The notes: generated by a model from the letters alone, not told the origin. 64,000 nucleotides of DNA from Celeribacter naphthalenivorans (GCF_020524585.1 NZ_JAIVLK010000007.1:124001-188000), one strand, 5' to 3'. Positions 18,229 to 27,467 are shown, counted from the stretch's first letter. Numbers and translations: made by a program.

Positions 18229-19199
18229 GCCGCAAACTGATTGTCGCCACCGCTCAGCTCGGTCCGATCGCCCGCGATGAATCCCGCGCTTCGGCCGTTG
18301 CCCGCATGGTTGCATTGATGGAACAGGCGTATGCGCGTGGCGTGAAGCTTATCGTCTTTCCGGAGCTGGCGCTGACGACGTTTTTCCCACGCTGGATGAT
18401 CGAGGACCCGGACGAACTTGCTGCGTTCTTTGAAACGGAAATGCCGAGCGCGGAGACACAACCGTTGTTCGATACGGCCAAACGGTTCGGAATGGGTTTT
18501 TACCTTGGCTACGCCGAAGAGGTTGTCGAAGAGGGTGTGCGGCATCGCTACAACTGTTCGATCATCGTTGATGACGGGGGCGAAATTGTTGGGAAATACC
18601 GCAAGATCCACCTTCCGGGTCACTTCCAGCCGGAAGATTGGCGCCCCTTCCAGCATCTGGAAAAACGCTATTTCGAGCATGGGAACCTCGGTTTTCAGGT
18701 CCATGATGCAATGGGGGGCAAGCTGGGTATGTGCCTGTGCAATGACCGTCGCTGGCCTGAGACCTTTAGGGTGCTGGGGCTGCGGGGGGCAGAGTTGGTC
18801 ATGTTGGGATACAACACACCTGTGCACTACCCGCAGGCCCCTGAGCACGATCATCTACAGGATTTTCACAACCACCTTTCGATGCAAGCAGGGGCCTATG
18901 CCAACGGTTGCTGGGTGGTGGGGACGGCAAAGGCCGGTCGCGAGGAAGGCTGTGATCTGATTGGCGGGAGCTGCATCATTGCCCCGACTGGCGAGATCAT
19001 CGCGATGACCCAAGGGCTCGGAGATGAGATCGCCACGGCAGAGATCGATTTAGACCGCTGTAAAGAATTGCGCGAGAATGTATTTAACTTCGCGCTGCAC
19101 CGCGAACCTGGCGATTACGGCCCTATTTGTGAAGGCGCGGACAGGCGTGAACACCTGCGCGCGGAGGTGACCGAGAATAGCGTATTCGAAGCGAGATAA
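18225..19199 (+). CDS. N-carbamoyl-D-amino-acid hydrolase (nitrilase superfamily)
   Basis: A 324-aa protein, collinear with described D-carbamoylases of about 304 aa. The nitrilase catalytic triad is visible: Glu in IVFPELALTTFFPRW (about 45), Lys in KYRKIHLPGHF (about 125) and Cys in CNDRRWPE (about 168). The TPVHYPQAPEHDH and SMQAGAYANG segments are also shared with D-carbamoylases. It hydrolyses N-carbamoyl-D-amino acids to the D-amino acid, CO2 and ammonia. The ATG at 18225 overlaps the L-carbamoylase stop; an upstream in-frame extension is rejected because it would lie deep inside that gene. An L- and a D-type carbamoylase side by side would cover both stereoisomers or two ureido groups of one substrate. 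Confidence 0.9.
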   Translation: MSRKLIVATAQLGPIARDESRASAVARMVALMEQAYARGVKLIVFPELALTTFFPRWMIEDPDELAAFFETEMPSAETQPLFDTAKRFGMGFYLGYAEEVVEEGVRHRYNCSIIVDDGGEIVGKYRKIHLPGHFQPEDWRPFQHLEKRYFEHGNLGFQVHDAMGGKLGMCLCNDRRWPETFRVLGLRGAELVMLGYNTPVHYPQAPEHDHLQDFHNHLSMQAGAYANGCWVVGTAKAGREEGCDLIGGSCIIAPTGEIIAMTQGLGDEIATAEIDLDRCKELRENVFNFALHREPGDYGPICEGADRREHLRAEVTENSVFEAR

Positions 19200-19243
19200 G
19201 CTGACGGTTGCGCCTGTGACGGATCAGGGCTGATTGCGATATG

Positions 19244-19272
19244 TTTCGGGCGCTCCGTTCAGGCGCCCGAAA
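19244..19272. terminator. terminator-like hairpin between convergent operons
   Basis: TTTCGGGCGC (19244-19253) pairs exactly with GCGCCCGAAA (19263-19272) over a 9-nt loop. It lies between the D-carbamoylase (plus strand) and the response regulator (minus strand), so it can serve both. The T-rich tail is weak on either side. Confidence 0.6.
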
Positions 19273-19372
19273 AATCGCTTTCATATCGCGATCTGAGAGC
19301 GGTATTGCATGTCGGCGTTCGGCAACCCGCCGACCCTCAACAGGGTGCGCTTAAACCGCCGCGAATCCAGGC

Positions 19373-20053
19373 TCAGACTTCCAGCACATAGCCAAAGCCA
19401 CGCACATTGCGGATCATCTTTTCATCGAACGGACCGTCTGCCTTACGTCTCAGATAGGCGATATAGACCTCGACGATGTTCGTGTTCGGATCGAAATTCT
19501 TGCCCCAGACGCCGGACAAAATGTCCATCCGGCTCACGACGCTCCCGGCATTGTCGGCCAGATATTTCAAAAGGGCGAATTCGGTTGGCGTCAGGCCAAG
19601 TTCCCGACCTTCGCGTTGTACGGATTTATGTGTCAGATCGAACTCGAAGACACCACAGGACAGGGTTCCGTTCTTTTCCGAAATGCCGCCTTCGCGTCGC
19701 CGCAGCAGTGCCTCGAGACGCAACAACAACTCTTCGAACGAAAACGGCTTGGTGATGTAATCATCTGCACCAGACCGCAAACCCGCCAGCTTGTCTTCGA
19801 GAGAATCCTTTGCCGTAAGCATCAGGATAAAGAGATCGGGATGAGTGTCCCGCAGGGTTTCGCAGAGGATCGCGCCCTCTGCATCCGGCAACATGCGATC
19901 AAGAATGATAAGCGACACCTGCCGTTCCGCAAGCACCTCCCACATCGCCGCCGCAGAATTTGCGTGTCGGACGTTATAGCCTTCGTTCGTCAGCCCGAGC
20001 AGGATGAAATCCGCGATTTCGTCGTCATCTTCCACCAGAAGAATATCATGCAT
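19373..20053 (-). CDS. OmpR/PhoB-family response regulator
   Basis: A 226-aa two-component regulator. The receiver domain has the acidic pair in LLVEDDDE, the phosphoacceptor Asp52 in IILDRMLPDA, the Thr of MLTAKDS and the Lys of DDYITKPFS. The C-terminal winged-helix DNA-binding domain (about 130-224) ends with the typical VYIAYLRRKAD and IRNVRGFGYVLEV elements. It overlaps the sensor-kinase gene by 8 bp, so the pair is co-translated. Its most obvious target is the divergent glycosyltransferase operon that starts beyond the kinase, where a long direct repeat is found (21799-21841). Confidence 0.95.
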   Translation of the reverse strand: MHDILLVEDDDEIADFILLGLTNEGYNVRHANSAAAMWEVLAERQVSLIILDRMLPDAEGAILCETLRDTHPDLFILMLTAKDSLEDKLAGLRSGADDYITKPFSFEELLLRLEALLRRREGGISEKNGTLSCGVFEFDLTHKSVQREGRELGLTPTEFALLKYLADNAGSVVSRMDILSGVWGKNFDPNTNIVEVYIAYLRRKADGPFDEKMIRNVRGFGYVLEV

Positions 20054-21677
20054 GGCGGTCCGTCCCCTCCGTTTCCGTGAGCAGCGGCAGGATCACATCC
20101 ACCCGCGCGCCGTTGGTGCCGTTTTCCGCCTGCCCGATGGAGATCCGACCGTGATGGCGGCTGACGATCCAATAGGCGATGGCCAGACCGAGACCGCTGC
20201 CCTTGCCACCAGCGCCGCGACTGTTGCGGCCCCGATAAAACCGGTCGAACACATGCGGAATATCCGCTTCGTGAAAGCCCTCGCCCATATCCGAAATCGA
20301 CAGGTATGCCATATCATCGGACCGTTTCAGGTCGATCGACACCACACTGTCGCGCGGCGCATGACGGATTGCATTGTCGAGAATGATCATCACCGCCTGA
20401 TGCAAACGCGCCGGATCGGCATCGACCATCACCGGGTCTTCCGGTTGATGCAGGGCAATGCGTATCCCATCGGCGGCGCGCAGGGACCGGGCATCCATCG
20501 TCACCTCCGCCAGAGTTTCCTGAAGCATGGTCGGGGAGGGGATCACCTGAATCGCCCCGGCTTCGGAGCGTGCGAGGAACAACAGGTCATCGACGAGTTG
20601 GCCGAGCTGACCGGTCTTGCGTACCATGGCCTGCATCGCAGCCTGAAGCAATTCACTCGACGGGTTCGGATTTCTCAGGGCGACCTCCGCCTGACCGCGC
20701 ATCACCGTCAGTGGCGTGCGCAACTCGTGGCTGATGTCTGCCAAAAACTGGGTTCGGCTCGAATCCAGCTCGCGCAGGCGCGCATTCGCGGCCTCAAGCT
20801 GTTCGGTGCGCTGGCTCAGGCTTTCGGTGCGCTCAGAGACCTGTTCGGCCAATGAATCGCGGGCGGCCCGCAGACTGGCCTGTTGCTCTGAAATCCGTTG
20901 CACCATCTCCTGAAACCGTTCGGCCAGATCGCCAAGCTCGTCACTGCGCCGGGTGTCGAGCGCGATTTCGCCGTGACCGCTTGCCAGATTGTCCGCCGCC
21001 GCCGACAGATCGGCAAGCGGGCGCGACACCTGTTTGTCCAAAAGCAAAGCCGTGCCCACCGCAACCAGCGCCGCCGTGACGAAGATGCTGATGGCCAAAA
21101 GCCGCTGGCGTTCGGTCAGCTCGTTCCATGCGTCGATCTCGGCATTGACGCTGCGGGCATTGCGCCGGATCGCCTCGTCGATCAGCGTGCCGATACTGGT
21201 ATCGAGATCGTCCTCCACCCGACGAGCATAAAGCGATTGCGCCACCTCGCGCTGGCCTTTCGACAACAGATCGAAAATCTCCATCCCGGCGGCGCCGAGA
21301 CTTTCCACCTCGGTATGAAGTTCGGTGATCCAGTCGAGCATGGCCTGCGCGCTTTCCCGGTCTTCGGGCGCTGCCTCCGCCAGATCGGCCTCCAGTACGG
21401 TGTGCAGCACATCAAGCTGAACGATCAGATGATCATAGGCTTCGGTCACTTCGTCGCGTCCTTCGAGACCCACGGTGAACAGCTCCGCGATCTGTTCGGA
21501 AAGACGGTTCGCGTCCGAGTTCAGTTCATTGATCTCGCGCAGGCTTTCATAGCTGCGTTCAAAGGAATGCCGGGAGTCGTCCGTGGCCTGCAATCCAATC
21601 AGGATCAGGACACAGATACAGCCGACCACAAGGGCCACGAAACCATGGCTGACCAGAAGCTTTGCCCGGATTTTCAT
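20046..21677 (-). CDS. two-component sensor histidine kinase (periplasmic sensor, HAMP, HisKA, HATPase)
   Basis: A 543-aa membrane kinase. A first transmembrane helix (about 9-30) is followed by a mostly helical periplasmic domain of about 160 residues (30-195), a second helix (about 196-217), a HAMP domain, a coiled-coil linker (about 280-310) and the phosphoacceptor His in DISHELRTPL (about 316). The ATPase domain has the N box (MIILDNAIRHA), G1 (DMGEGF), F box (VFDRFYRG) and G2 (GSGLGLAIAYWIV). The helical sensor resembles chemoreceptor-type four-helix bundles, so it may sense a small ligand or envelope state. It reads divergently from the glycosyltransferase operon. Confidence 0.95.
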   Translation of the reverse strand: MKIRAKLLVSHGFVALVVGCICVLILIGLQATDDSRHSFERSYESLREINELNSDANRLSEQIAELFTVGLEGRDEVTEAYDHLIVQLDVLHTVLEADLAEAAPEDRESAQAMLDWITELHTEVESLGAAGMEIFDLLSKGQREVAQSLYARRVEDDLDTSIGTLIDEAIRRNARSVNAEIDAWNELTERQRLLAISIFVTAALVAVGTALLLDKQVSRPLADLSAAADNLASGHGEIALDTRRSDELGDLAERFQEMVQRISEQQASLRAARDSLAEQVSERTESLSQRTEQLEAANARLRELDSSRTQFLADISHELRTPLTVMRGQAEVALRNPNPSSELLQAAMQAMVRKTGQLGQLVDDLLFLARSEAGAIQVIPSPTMLQETLAEVTMDARSLRAADGIRIALHQPEDPVMVDADPARLHQAVMIILDNAIRHAPRDSVVSIDLKRSDDMAYLSISDMGEGFHEADIPHVFDRFYRGRNSRGAGGKGSGLGLAIAYWIVSRHHGRISIGQAENGTNGARVDVILPLLTETEGTDRHA

Positions 21678-21798
21678 CCCTTATCCTCCTCTTGGCGCAT
21701 ACCACGCCCTGTGCGGCCGCAGGTCTGTCATCCCCCTGCAAGCAGACCCGATTTAATTCACCTGACAGAAGAACACAGCACCTGAGACGGCATTCTTA

Positions 21799-21841
21799 TA
21801 AACTTCTAATCTTCACGGGCGTGGCCTCGTAAAGTTCTAAT
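21799..21841. promoter_or_regulatory. 12-bp direct repeat in the kinase/glycosyltransferase intergenic region
   Basis: TAAACTTCTAAT (21799-21810) and TAAAGTTCTAAT (21830-21841) differ at one base and start 31 bp apart. OmpR-type regulators bind direct repeats, and the block sits between the divergent sensor-kinase and glycosyltransferase genes, so it is a good candidate binding region for the response regulator at 19373-20053. The 31-bp period is longer than the usual 10-11 bp between OmpR half-sites; each copy may be one of two sites. Confidence 0.5.
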
Positions 21842-21935
21842 TTGAATTCCAATCTTGGCTGCCCACCTTATCCGATACGCAAAACAGCCCCGCAATACGC
21901 CTGCGGGAACCGCAAAAGGATCGGTGGACCAGACG

Positions 21936-23195
21936 ATGAAACATTTCTCTGCAAACGGTGCGAAAATCACCCGGCATGGCGTTGCACCGCGCATCGTTCT
22001 GTATTCCCACGACACCGTCGGCTTTGGGCATCTGCGCCGCAATCTTCTGTTGGCCCAGGCCCTGCGCAGCATCGAGCCCCGGCCCGACATCCTGATGATT
22101 GCGGGGATGCACGAGGCGGGTGGGTTTCATATCCCTGAAGGCGTCGACATGCTGACCCTGCCGGCCTATGGCAAGACCGCCGAGGGCACCTATGAGGCCC
22201 GGCATCTTGGTCTTGATCTGCGCACGATCGCGGCGCTGCGCGCCGAGACGATCAAGGCGGCGCTTGCGGCCTTCGACCCCGATCTGATGATTGTCGACAA
22301 TGTGCCGCGCGGCTGTCAGGGCGAACTTGATCCGGCTTTACACATGCTGCGCAAGCGCGGGCGTGCCCGTGTCATCCTCGGGTTGCGCGATATCATCGAC
22401 AGCCCGGAAACCGTGCGGGCGCAATGGCTCCGGCAACGAAACCAGCGTGCGTTGCGTGACTGGTTTGACGAGATCTGGATCTATGGCGACCGCGCCTTTT
22501 TCGATCTGCCGAAAGAATATGGGTTCAGCGCGGATTTCCGCGCCCGCAGCCGCTTTATGGGGTATCTCGATCAACGACATCGGCTGTCGTTGCCCCGTGC
22601 CACCGAGGCCGCCACGAAATCTTTGCCGGACAAGGACGACCGTCCCTTCGTCCTCTGTGCCGTGGGCGGGGGCAAGGACGGGGCCGATCTTTGCCACAGC
22701 TTTGCCCGCACGACGCTGCCCCCGAACCGGCGCGGCATCATTTTGACCGGCACACAGATGCCCGGAAAGGATCAAGCCGCTCTGACGCGCCAGATTGGCG
22801 AACGTGACGACATGCAGGTCCTGCGTTTTCTGCCGGAACCGATCTCACTGTTTGCCGCAGCCGATCGCGTGATCACCATGGGCGGCTACAACACCGTGTG
22901 CGAGGCGCTGTCCTTTGGCAAACGGTCGCTCATCGTCCCGCGCACCCGCCCGCGCCGCGAACAGGTGATCCGGGCCGAACGGCTGTCGCGCGCAGGCGCC
23001 GTGGATATGCTTTTGCCCGAACATCTGTCCCCCGACAGTCTGAGCCAGTGGCTGTCGCGGCCACAAGCAGCGGCGCAGCCCGCCCGCCCTCTCGACATGA
23101 GCGGGTTTGAACGCGTCCGCAACCGTACCGCCGAAATTCTCGCCCGGGACCCGTCGATCACCTCCTCCTCCCCAGCACTGAAAGAAGCTCTCTGA
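21936..23195 (+). CDS. glycosyltransferase with GT28/MurG-like C-terminal domain
   Basis: A 419-aa GT-B-type glycosyltransferase. The N-terminal domain opens with RIVLYSHDTVGFGHLRRNLLLAQAL, and the acceptor loop DNVPRG is near residue 128. The C-terminal nucleotide-sugar domain carries VITMGGYNTVCEALSFGKRSLIVPR (about 310-334), the MurG/GT28-like donor-binding signature. The start is uncertain: I use the ATG at 21936, but a TTG at 21855 and a GTG at 21924 are in frame and no ribosome-binding site is decisive. No signal peptide or membrane helix is seen, so it acts in the cytosol. The next gene starts inside its stop codon (TGATG). Confidence 0.85.
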   Translation: MKHFSANGAKITRHGVAPRIVLYSHDTVGFGHLRRNLLLAQALRSIEPRPDILMIAGMHEAGGFHIPEGVDMLTLPAYGKTAEGTYEARHLGLDLRTIAALRAETIKAALAAFDPDLMIVDNVPRGCQGELDPALHMLRKRGRARVILGLRDIIDSPETVRAQWLRQRNQRALRDWFDEIWIYGDRAFFDLPKEYGFSADFRARSRFMGYLDQRHRLSLPRATEAATKSLPDKDDRPFVLCAVGGGKDGADLCHSFARTTLPPNRRGIILTGTQMPGKDQAALTRQIGERDDMQVLRFLPEPISLFAAADRVITMGGYNTVCEALSFGKRSLIVPRTRPRREQVIRAERLSRAGAVDMLLPEHLSPDSLSQWLSRPQAAAQPARPLDMSGFERVRNRTAEILARDPSITSSSPALKEAL

Positions 23196-24466
23196 TGACC
23201 GTTTCCTCCCCGTCTCCCCTTGGTTTTCCGGCACAGACGACTGGCAAGATCGGCTATGTCGTCAAACGCTATCCGCGGTTTTCGGAGACCTTCGTCGTCA
23301 ACGAAATCCTTGCCCATGAGGCAGAGGGGCGCGAGATCGAAATTTTTGCGCTGCGACCGGTCGAGGAAACGCATTTCCAGAATATCATTTCGAAAGTGCG
23401 TGCGCCCGTGACGCGCCTGCGTCAGCCTTTGCGCAAACAGGACTCGCTTTGGGAGGCACAAAAGACGCTTTACGCCCTGCGCCCCACGGCGATGACGGCC
23501 ATGATGCAGTTTCCGGAGAGCAGTGAGAGCGACCTGTATCAGGCCATCCTTCTGGCGCTGGACTGTCTGAGCCGGAATATCACCCATCTGCATGCGCATT
23601 TCGGCACGCTGGCGGCCACCGTTGCCCGCATCGCCGCGGCTCTGGCCGGGATCACCTGGTCGGTGACGCTCCATGCCAAGGATATTTATTGCGATTACGA
23701 TGAGGATCATCACCTGCCGCTCAAGCTGGCCGATGCAGATGCCGTGGTCACGGTCTCCGATTACAATGTGCGGTATCTGAACGAGAGTTTGGGCTGTGAT
23801 CCCCAAAAGCTGGTTCGGATTTTCAATGGTATCGATCTGAACGCCTTCTCTTGGTCCGCCCCGCAAGATCAGCCGCATGAGATTCTAGCTGTCGGGCGTC
23901 TGGTCGAAAAAAAGGGGTTTCATATTCTTGTCGAGGCTCTGCACATCCTGCGTGACAAGGGGCTGCGCCTGCCGTGCCGGATCGTCGGCGGCGGCAACAT
24001 GCAACAGGAACTGCAGGACCAAATTGACGCCTCCGGCCTGTCCGAAACCGTGCACCTGATCGGTCCGATGCCGCAAGACGACATCATCCGCGCGATGCAA
24101 AAGGCGACGCTCTTGGCCTGTCCCTGCATTGTGGGGGCAGACGGCAATCGCGATGGCATGCCGACCGTCCTGCTTGAGGCCATGGCGCTTGGTTGTCCGG
24201 TCGTCGCCACCCCTGTGACCGGCATTCCTGAACTGGTGACACAGGCAGAAACCGGGCTTTTGGCGCAGGAGGGCAATCCCCGCGATCTCGCTGATCAGCT
24301 TGCCCGGCTTTGGCGCGACGCCGAGCTGCGTGCCGCGCTCTCGCGGAACGCCCGTGCGCGGATCGAAGCCGATTTCAACCTGCACAAAAACGCCGCCGAA
24401 TTGGGTCGGATTTTCGATAGGCTGCGCTGTGATGACCGGGCTGTGGCCACTCAGGGAGGCCTCTGA
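23195..24466 (+). CDS. glycosyltransferase family 4 (group 1)
   Basis: A 423-aa retaining GT-B glycosyltransferase. The N-terminal domain has KRYPRFSETFVVNEIL (about 16-31), frequent in exopolysaccharide GT4 enzymes, and LHAHFGT near 132. The C-terminal domain carries ILAVGRLVEKKGFHILVEAL and the EX7E-type donor site in DGMPTVLLEAMALGCPVVATPV (about 318-339). The ATG overlaps the upstream TGA. The donor and acceptor sugars are unknown. Confidence 0.92.
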   Translation: MTVSSPSPLGFPAQTTGKIGYVVKRYPRFSETFVVNEILAHEAEGREIEIFALRPVEETHFQNIISKVRAPVTRLRQPLRKQDSLWEAQKTLYALRPTAMTAMMQFPESSESDLYQAILLALDCLSRNITHLHAHFGTLAATVARIAAALAGITWSVTLHAKDIYCDYDEDHHLPLKLADADAVVTVSDYNVRYLNESLGCDPQKLVRIFNGIDLNAFSWSAPQDQPHEILAVGRLVEKKGFHILVEALHILRDKGLRLPCRIVGGGNMQQELQDQIDASGLSETVHLIGPMPQDDIIRAMQKATLLACPCIVGADGNRDGMPTVLLEAMALGCPVVATPVTGIPELVTQAETGLLAQEGNPRDLADQLARLWRDAELRAALSRNARARIEADFNLHKNAAELGRIFDRLRCDDRAVATQGGL

Positions 24467-25605
24467 TGCGCATCGCTTACATCTGCCTCGATCCTGGCAT
24501 TCCGGTGTTTGGTGCAAAAGGGGCCTCTGTGCATGTGCAATCCATGGTCCGCGCGTTTCAGAGCATGGGGGCCGAGGTCACCCTGTTCTCGCCACGCTGT
24601 GAGGGCACACGCCCGAAGGGGCTTGAGACGACGCCCGTTGTGCCTTTTTCTCTACCGTCGAAATCCAACGCTGAGGCGCGGATGCAGGCGCTTAGGGCGC
24701 TCGACCTTGCCCTGCCGGACATTTTGCGCGACGCCGGGCCGTTCGACCTTGTCTATGAACGCCACGCACTTTTGTCGCACAGCGCGATGACATGGGCGCG
24801 GGAGGCCGGCGTCCCCTCCGTGCTCGAAGTCAACGCGCCTCTGATGGAAGAACAGCAACGGCATCGCGAGATGATCTTGCCGCAGGACTGTTTGACGGCC
24901 ACGCAAGCGGCCATGCAGTCCGCCGCCCTTGTCGCCGGCGTCAGCCCTCAGGTCGTCCGCTATGCGCAGGATCACGGGGCACAAAATGTGCTTCATCTGC
25001 CCAACGCCATTGACCCCGCGATGTATGACCGCCCTCGTCAGGGCAACCGACCCTTTACCGTCGGCTTCGTCGGCAGTCTCAAACCCTGGCACGATCTTGA
25101 TGTGCTGGTCAGCGCCATGGAGATTTTGCATGCCTCCCGGCCCGATATTCGTCTGTTGATCGTCGGTGACGGACCGGAGCGTGCGCGGTTTTCTGAGCGG
25201 ATCGCAGCGCTCGGCGGCGAGATTTCCGGGCTGATCCCGCATGACGCGGTGCCGGACTGGCTGGCCAGAACGGATGTCGGAATCGCGCCCTATTCGGCGG
25301 CTCAGGAGTTCTATTTTTCGCCCTTGAAGCTTTATGAATATATGGGCGCGCGCCTGCCGGTGATCGCCAGCGATGTCGGCGATCTGGCCCGGATCGTGAC
25401 GCATGGCGACACTGGCCTGATCTGCCCGCCCGATGACCCCGCAGCCTTGGCCCGGGCCATTGCCACCCTCGCGCAAGACCCGGAGCGGGCCCGGCGTATG
25501 GGAGAGGCCGGGCACCGCCATGTCATCGCCCATCACACCTGGCAGGCCAATGCCAGAACTGTGCTCGAACGGAGCCACCTGCCTATGCTCTCCGAGGGGC
25601 TGTGA
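24466..25605 (+). CDS. glycosyltransferase family 4 (group 1)
   Basis: A 379-aa GT-B glycosyltransferase. The glycine-rich acceptor-domain loop is GAKGASVHVQSMVRAFQ (about 14-30). The donor domain begins at FTVGFVGSLKPWHDLDVLVSAM and ends with SPLKLYEYMGARLPVIASDVG (about 285-305), where Glu of the KLYEYM element is the conserved donor-binding residue. The ATG overlaps the previous stop (TGATG) and the stop overlaps the exporter start region. With the two preceding genes it could assemble a short glycan of three or more sugars (inference). Confidence 0.92.
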   Translation: MRIAYICLDPGIPVFGAKGASVHVQSMVRAFQSMGAEVTLFSPRCEGTRPKGLETTPVVPFSLPSKSNAEARMQALRALDLALPDILRDAGPFDLVYERHALLSHSAMTWAREAGVPSVLEVNAPLMEEQQRHREMILPQDCLTATQAAMQSAALVAGVSPQVVRYAQDHGAQNVLHLPNAIDPAMYDRPRQGNRPFTVGFVGSLKPWHDLDVLVSAMEILHASRPDIRLLIVGDGPERARFSERIAALGGEISGLIPHDAVPDWLARTDVGIAPYSAAQEFYFSPLKLYEYMGARLPVIASDVGDLARIVTHGDTGLICPPDDPAALARAIATLAQDPERARRMGEAGHRHVIAHHTWQANARTVLERSHLPMLSEGL

Positions 25606-25607
25606 TC

Positions 25608-27467
25608 ATGGGCGGTTCGACGACGTTGCGCGGCAAACGCAAAGACCGTCTGCGCGATGCTTTACCTGCGTTCATACGCATGTTGCGCCGGTTTAGCCCC
25701 TATCTGGCCGGGTCTCGCGGCACGTTGATTTCCGGCGTTTTGGCGCTTTTGATGGCCACGGCCATGCGCCTTTTGGAACCCTGGCCGCTCAAATTCATCA
25801 TCGACCGGGTGGTGCGCACCCCGACCGAAGGCCCTTTCACGGTCACGCTGATCGGTGGGCTGACCCTCTCCGGTCTCAACGGCTTTATCGCGCTCTGCGC
25901 TGTGGGGCTGGCGCTTGTCATCGGTTTGCGCGCCTTGTTTCAATTCGTTTCGACAAGTCTGTTTGCCGTGGCGGGCAGTCGGGCGCTGACCGGCTTGCGG
26001 CGCGATCTCTTTGCCCATCTGCAAAAGCTCCCGCCTGCCTTTCACGACACCACCCGTCCGGGCGATCTGACCCTGCGCCTGATCGGCGATGTCGGCATGC
26101 TCAAGGACACCGCCACCACCGCCGTCATGCCGCTTTTGACCAATGTTTTCATTCTCACCGGCATGGTTGCGGTGATGATGTGGCTCGACTGGACGCTGGC
26201 GCTTCTGACGCTTTTGCCGGTGCCTGTGCTGCTTTTGATGACCACGCGGATCGGCAACCGCATCAAAACCGCCAGCCGGGTGCAGCGCAAACGCGAGGCC
26301 AGCCTGGCCGACAGCGCCTCTGAAATGCTTGGCGCGATCCGATCCGTACAGGCGCTGCGCCTCGAAGAGGCCACCGGGCGGCTGTTTCAATCCGCCAACG
26401 GTGCCAGCCAAAGCGACAGCATCAAGACCGGGCGTCTTGGCGCTCTGATGGAACGCAGCGTCGATGTCATGATCGGTCTGACCACCGCCGCAGTCTTGTG
26501 GTTCGGCACCCATGCGGTGCTTGCCGGGCGGCTCACACCGGGCGATCTGCTTGTTTTCCTGACTTATCTCAAGAACACGTTCCGGCCGTTGAGAGACTAT
26601 GCGAAATACTCCGGGCGTCTTGCCAAGGCCTCTGCCGCCGCAGAACGCGTGTTCGATCTGCTCGACACGGAACCGGAGATTCGCGACCGTGCCGAGGCCC
26701 GCCCGGCGCCGGTGTTTCAGGGGCATATCTCCTTTGACAGGGTGGGTTTCGATTACCCCGACGGGCGGCAGGTTCTCAAAGAGTTCTCCCTCGATATACC
26801 GGCGGGGCAATCTGTTGCCTTGATCGGGCCATCTGGCATCGGGAAGTCTACGATTTTCTGGCTCTTGCTGCGCCTGAGAGAGGCACAGGGTGGCAGGATC
26901 CTCATCGACGGCACGCCGGTCGATGCCGTGACACTCGACAGCCTGCGTGCCCAGATCACCTTTCTGCCGCAGGATCCGGTGCTTTTTGCCGGAACCGTCG
27001 CGGAAAACATCGCCCTTGGGGCAGGGCGGGAGGTCAGTGACGACGACATTCGCGCCGCCGCGCGGCTTGCCGGTGCGGAGGAGTTCATCACCGCCATGCC
27101 CGATGGCTATGACACCGAAGTGGCCGAACGCGGCGCGAATTTCTCTGGCGGTCAACGGCAGAGGATCGCTTTGGCGCGGGCCGCTCTGCGTCAAACCCCG
27201 ATCCTGATGCTGGACGAACCAACTGTCGGTTTGGATGCCGAAAGCGAAGCCCATCTGCGCCGGGCGATCCTGCGGCTGGCGCGGGATCGAACCACGTTGA
27301 TCATCACCCACGACCTGACGCTGGCGCGCTGTTTCGATCGGGTGATCTTGATGGGAGACGGTCGGGTGCAGGAAGACGGGACGCCGGACCGTCTGGCCGC
27401 AACAAAGACCGGTTTCGCCCGATTGTTTGCCCATCAGAGCGGAGGCAAACATGCTCTGCAAGGCTGA
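25608..27467 (+). CDS. ABC exporter, fused transmembrane and ATPase domains (MsbA-like)
   Basis: A 619-aa half-transporter. The N-terminal membrane domain (about 20-340) has roughly six helices of the ABC type-1 exporter fold. The ATPase domain has Walker A GPSGIGKST (about 406), a Q-loop LPQDPVLFAGTV, signature FSGGQRQRIALARA (about 505), Walker B ILMLDEPTVGLD and a switch His in ITHDLTLA. I use the ATG at 25608; a GTG at 25602 that overlaps the previous stop is equally possible. Homodimers of this type export lipids, lipid-linked glycans or peptides. Coupling to three glycosyltransferases suggests that the cargo is a glycolipid or glycosylated small molecule (inference). Confidence 0.92.
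   Translation: MGGSTTLRGKRKDRLRDALPAFIRMLRRFSPYLAGSRGTLISGVLALLMATAMRLLEPWPLKFIIDRVVRTPTEGPFTVTLIGGLTLSGLNGFIALCAVGLALVIGLRALFQFVSTSLFAVAGSRALTGLRRDLFAHLQKLPPAFHDTTRPGDLTLRLIGDVGMLKDTATTAVMPLLTNVFILTGMVAVMMWLDWTLALLTLLPVPVLLLMTTRIGNRIKTASRVQRKREASLADSASEMLGAIRSVQALRLEEATGRLFQSANGASQSDSIKTGRLGALMERSVDVMIGLTTAAVLWFGTHAVLAGRLTPGDLLVFLTYLKNTFRPLRDYAKYSGRLAKASAAAERVFDLLDTEPEIRDRAEARPAPVFQGHISFDRVGFDYPDGRQVLKEFSLDIPAGQSVALIGPSGIGKSTIFWLLLRLREAQGGRILIDGTPVDAVTLDSLRAQITFLPQDPVLFAGTVAENIALGAGREVSDDDIRAAARLAGAEEFITAMPDGYDTEVAERGANFSGGQRQRIALARAALRQTPILMLDEPTVGLDAESEAHLRRAILRLARDRTTLIITHDLTLARCFDRVILMGDGRVQEDGTPDRLAATKTGFARLFAHQSGGKHALQG

Noticed and set aside
25662-27461. A 599-codon minus-strand frame opposite the ABC exporter
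   Set aside because: It is a shadow of the exporter coding sequence, which has intact Walker and signature motifs on the plus strand.
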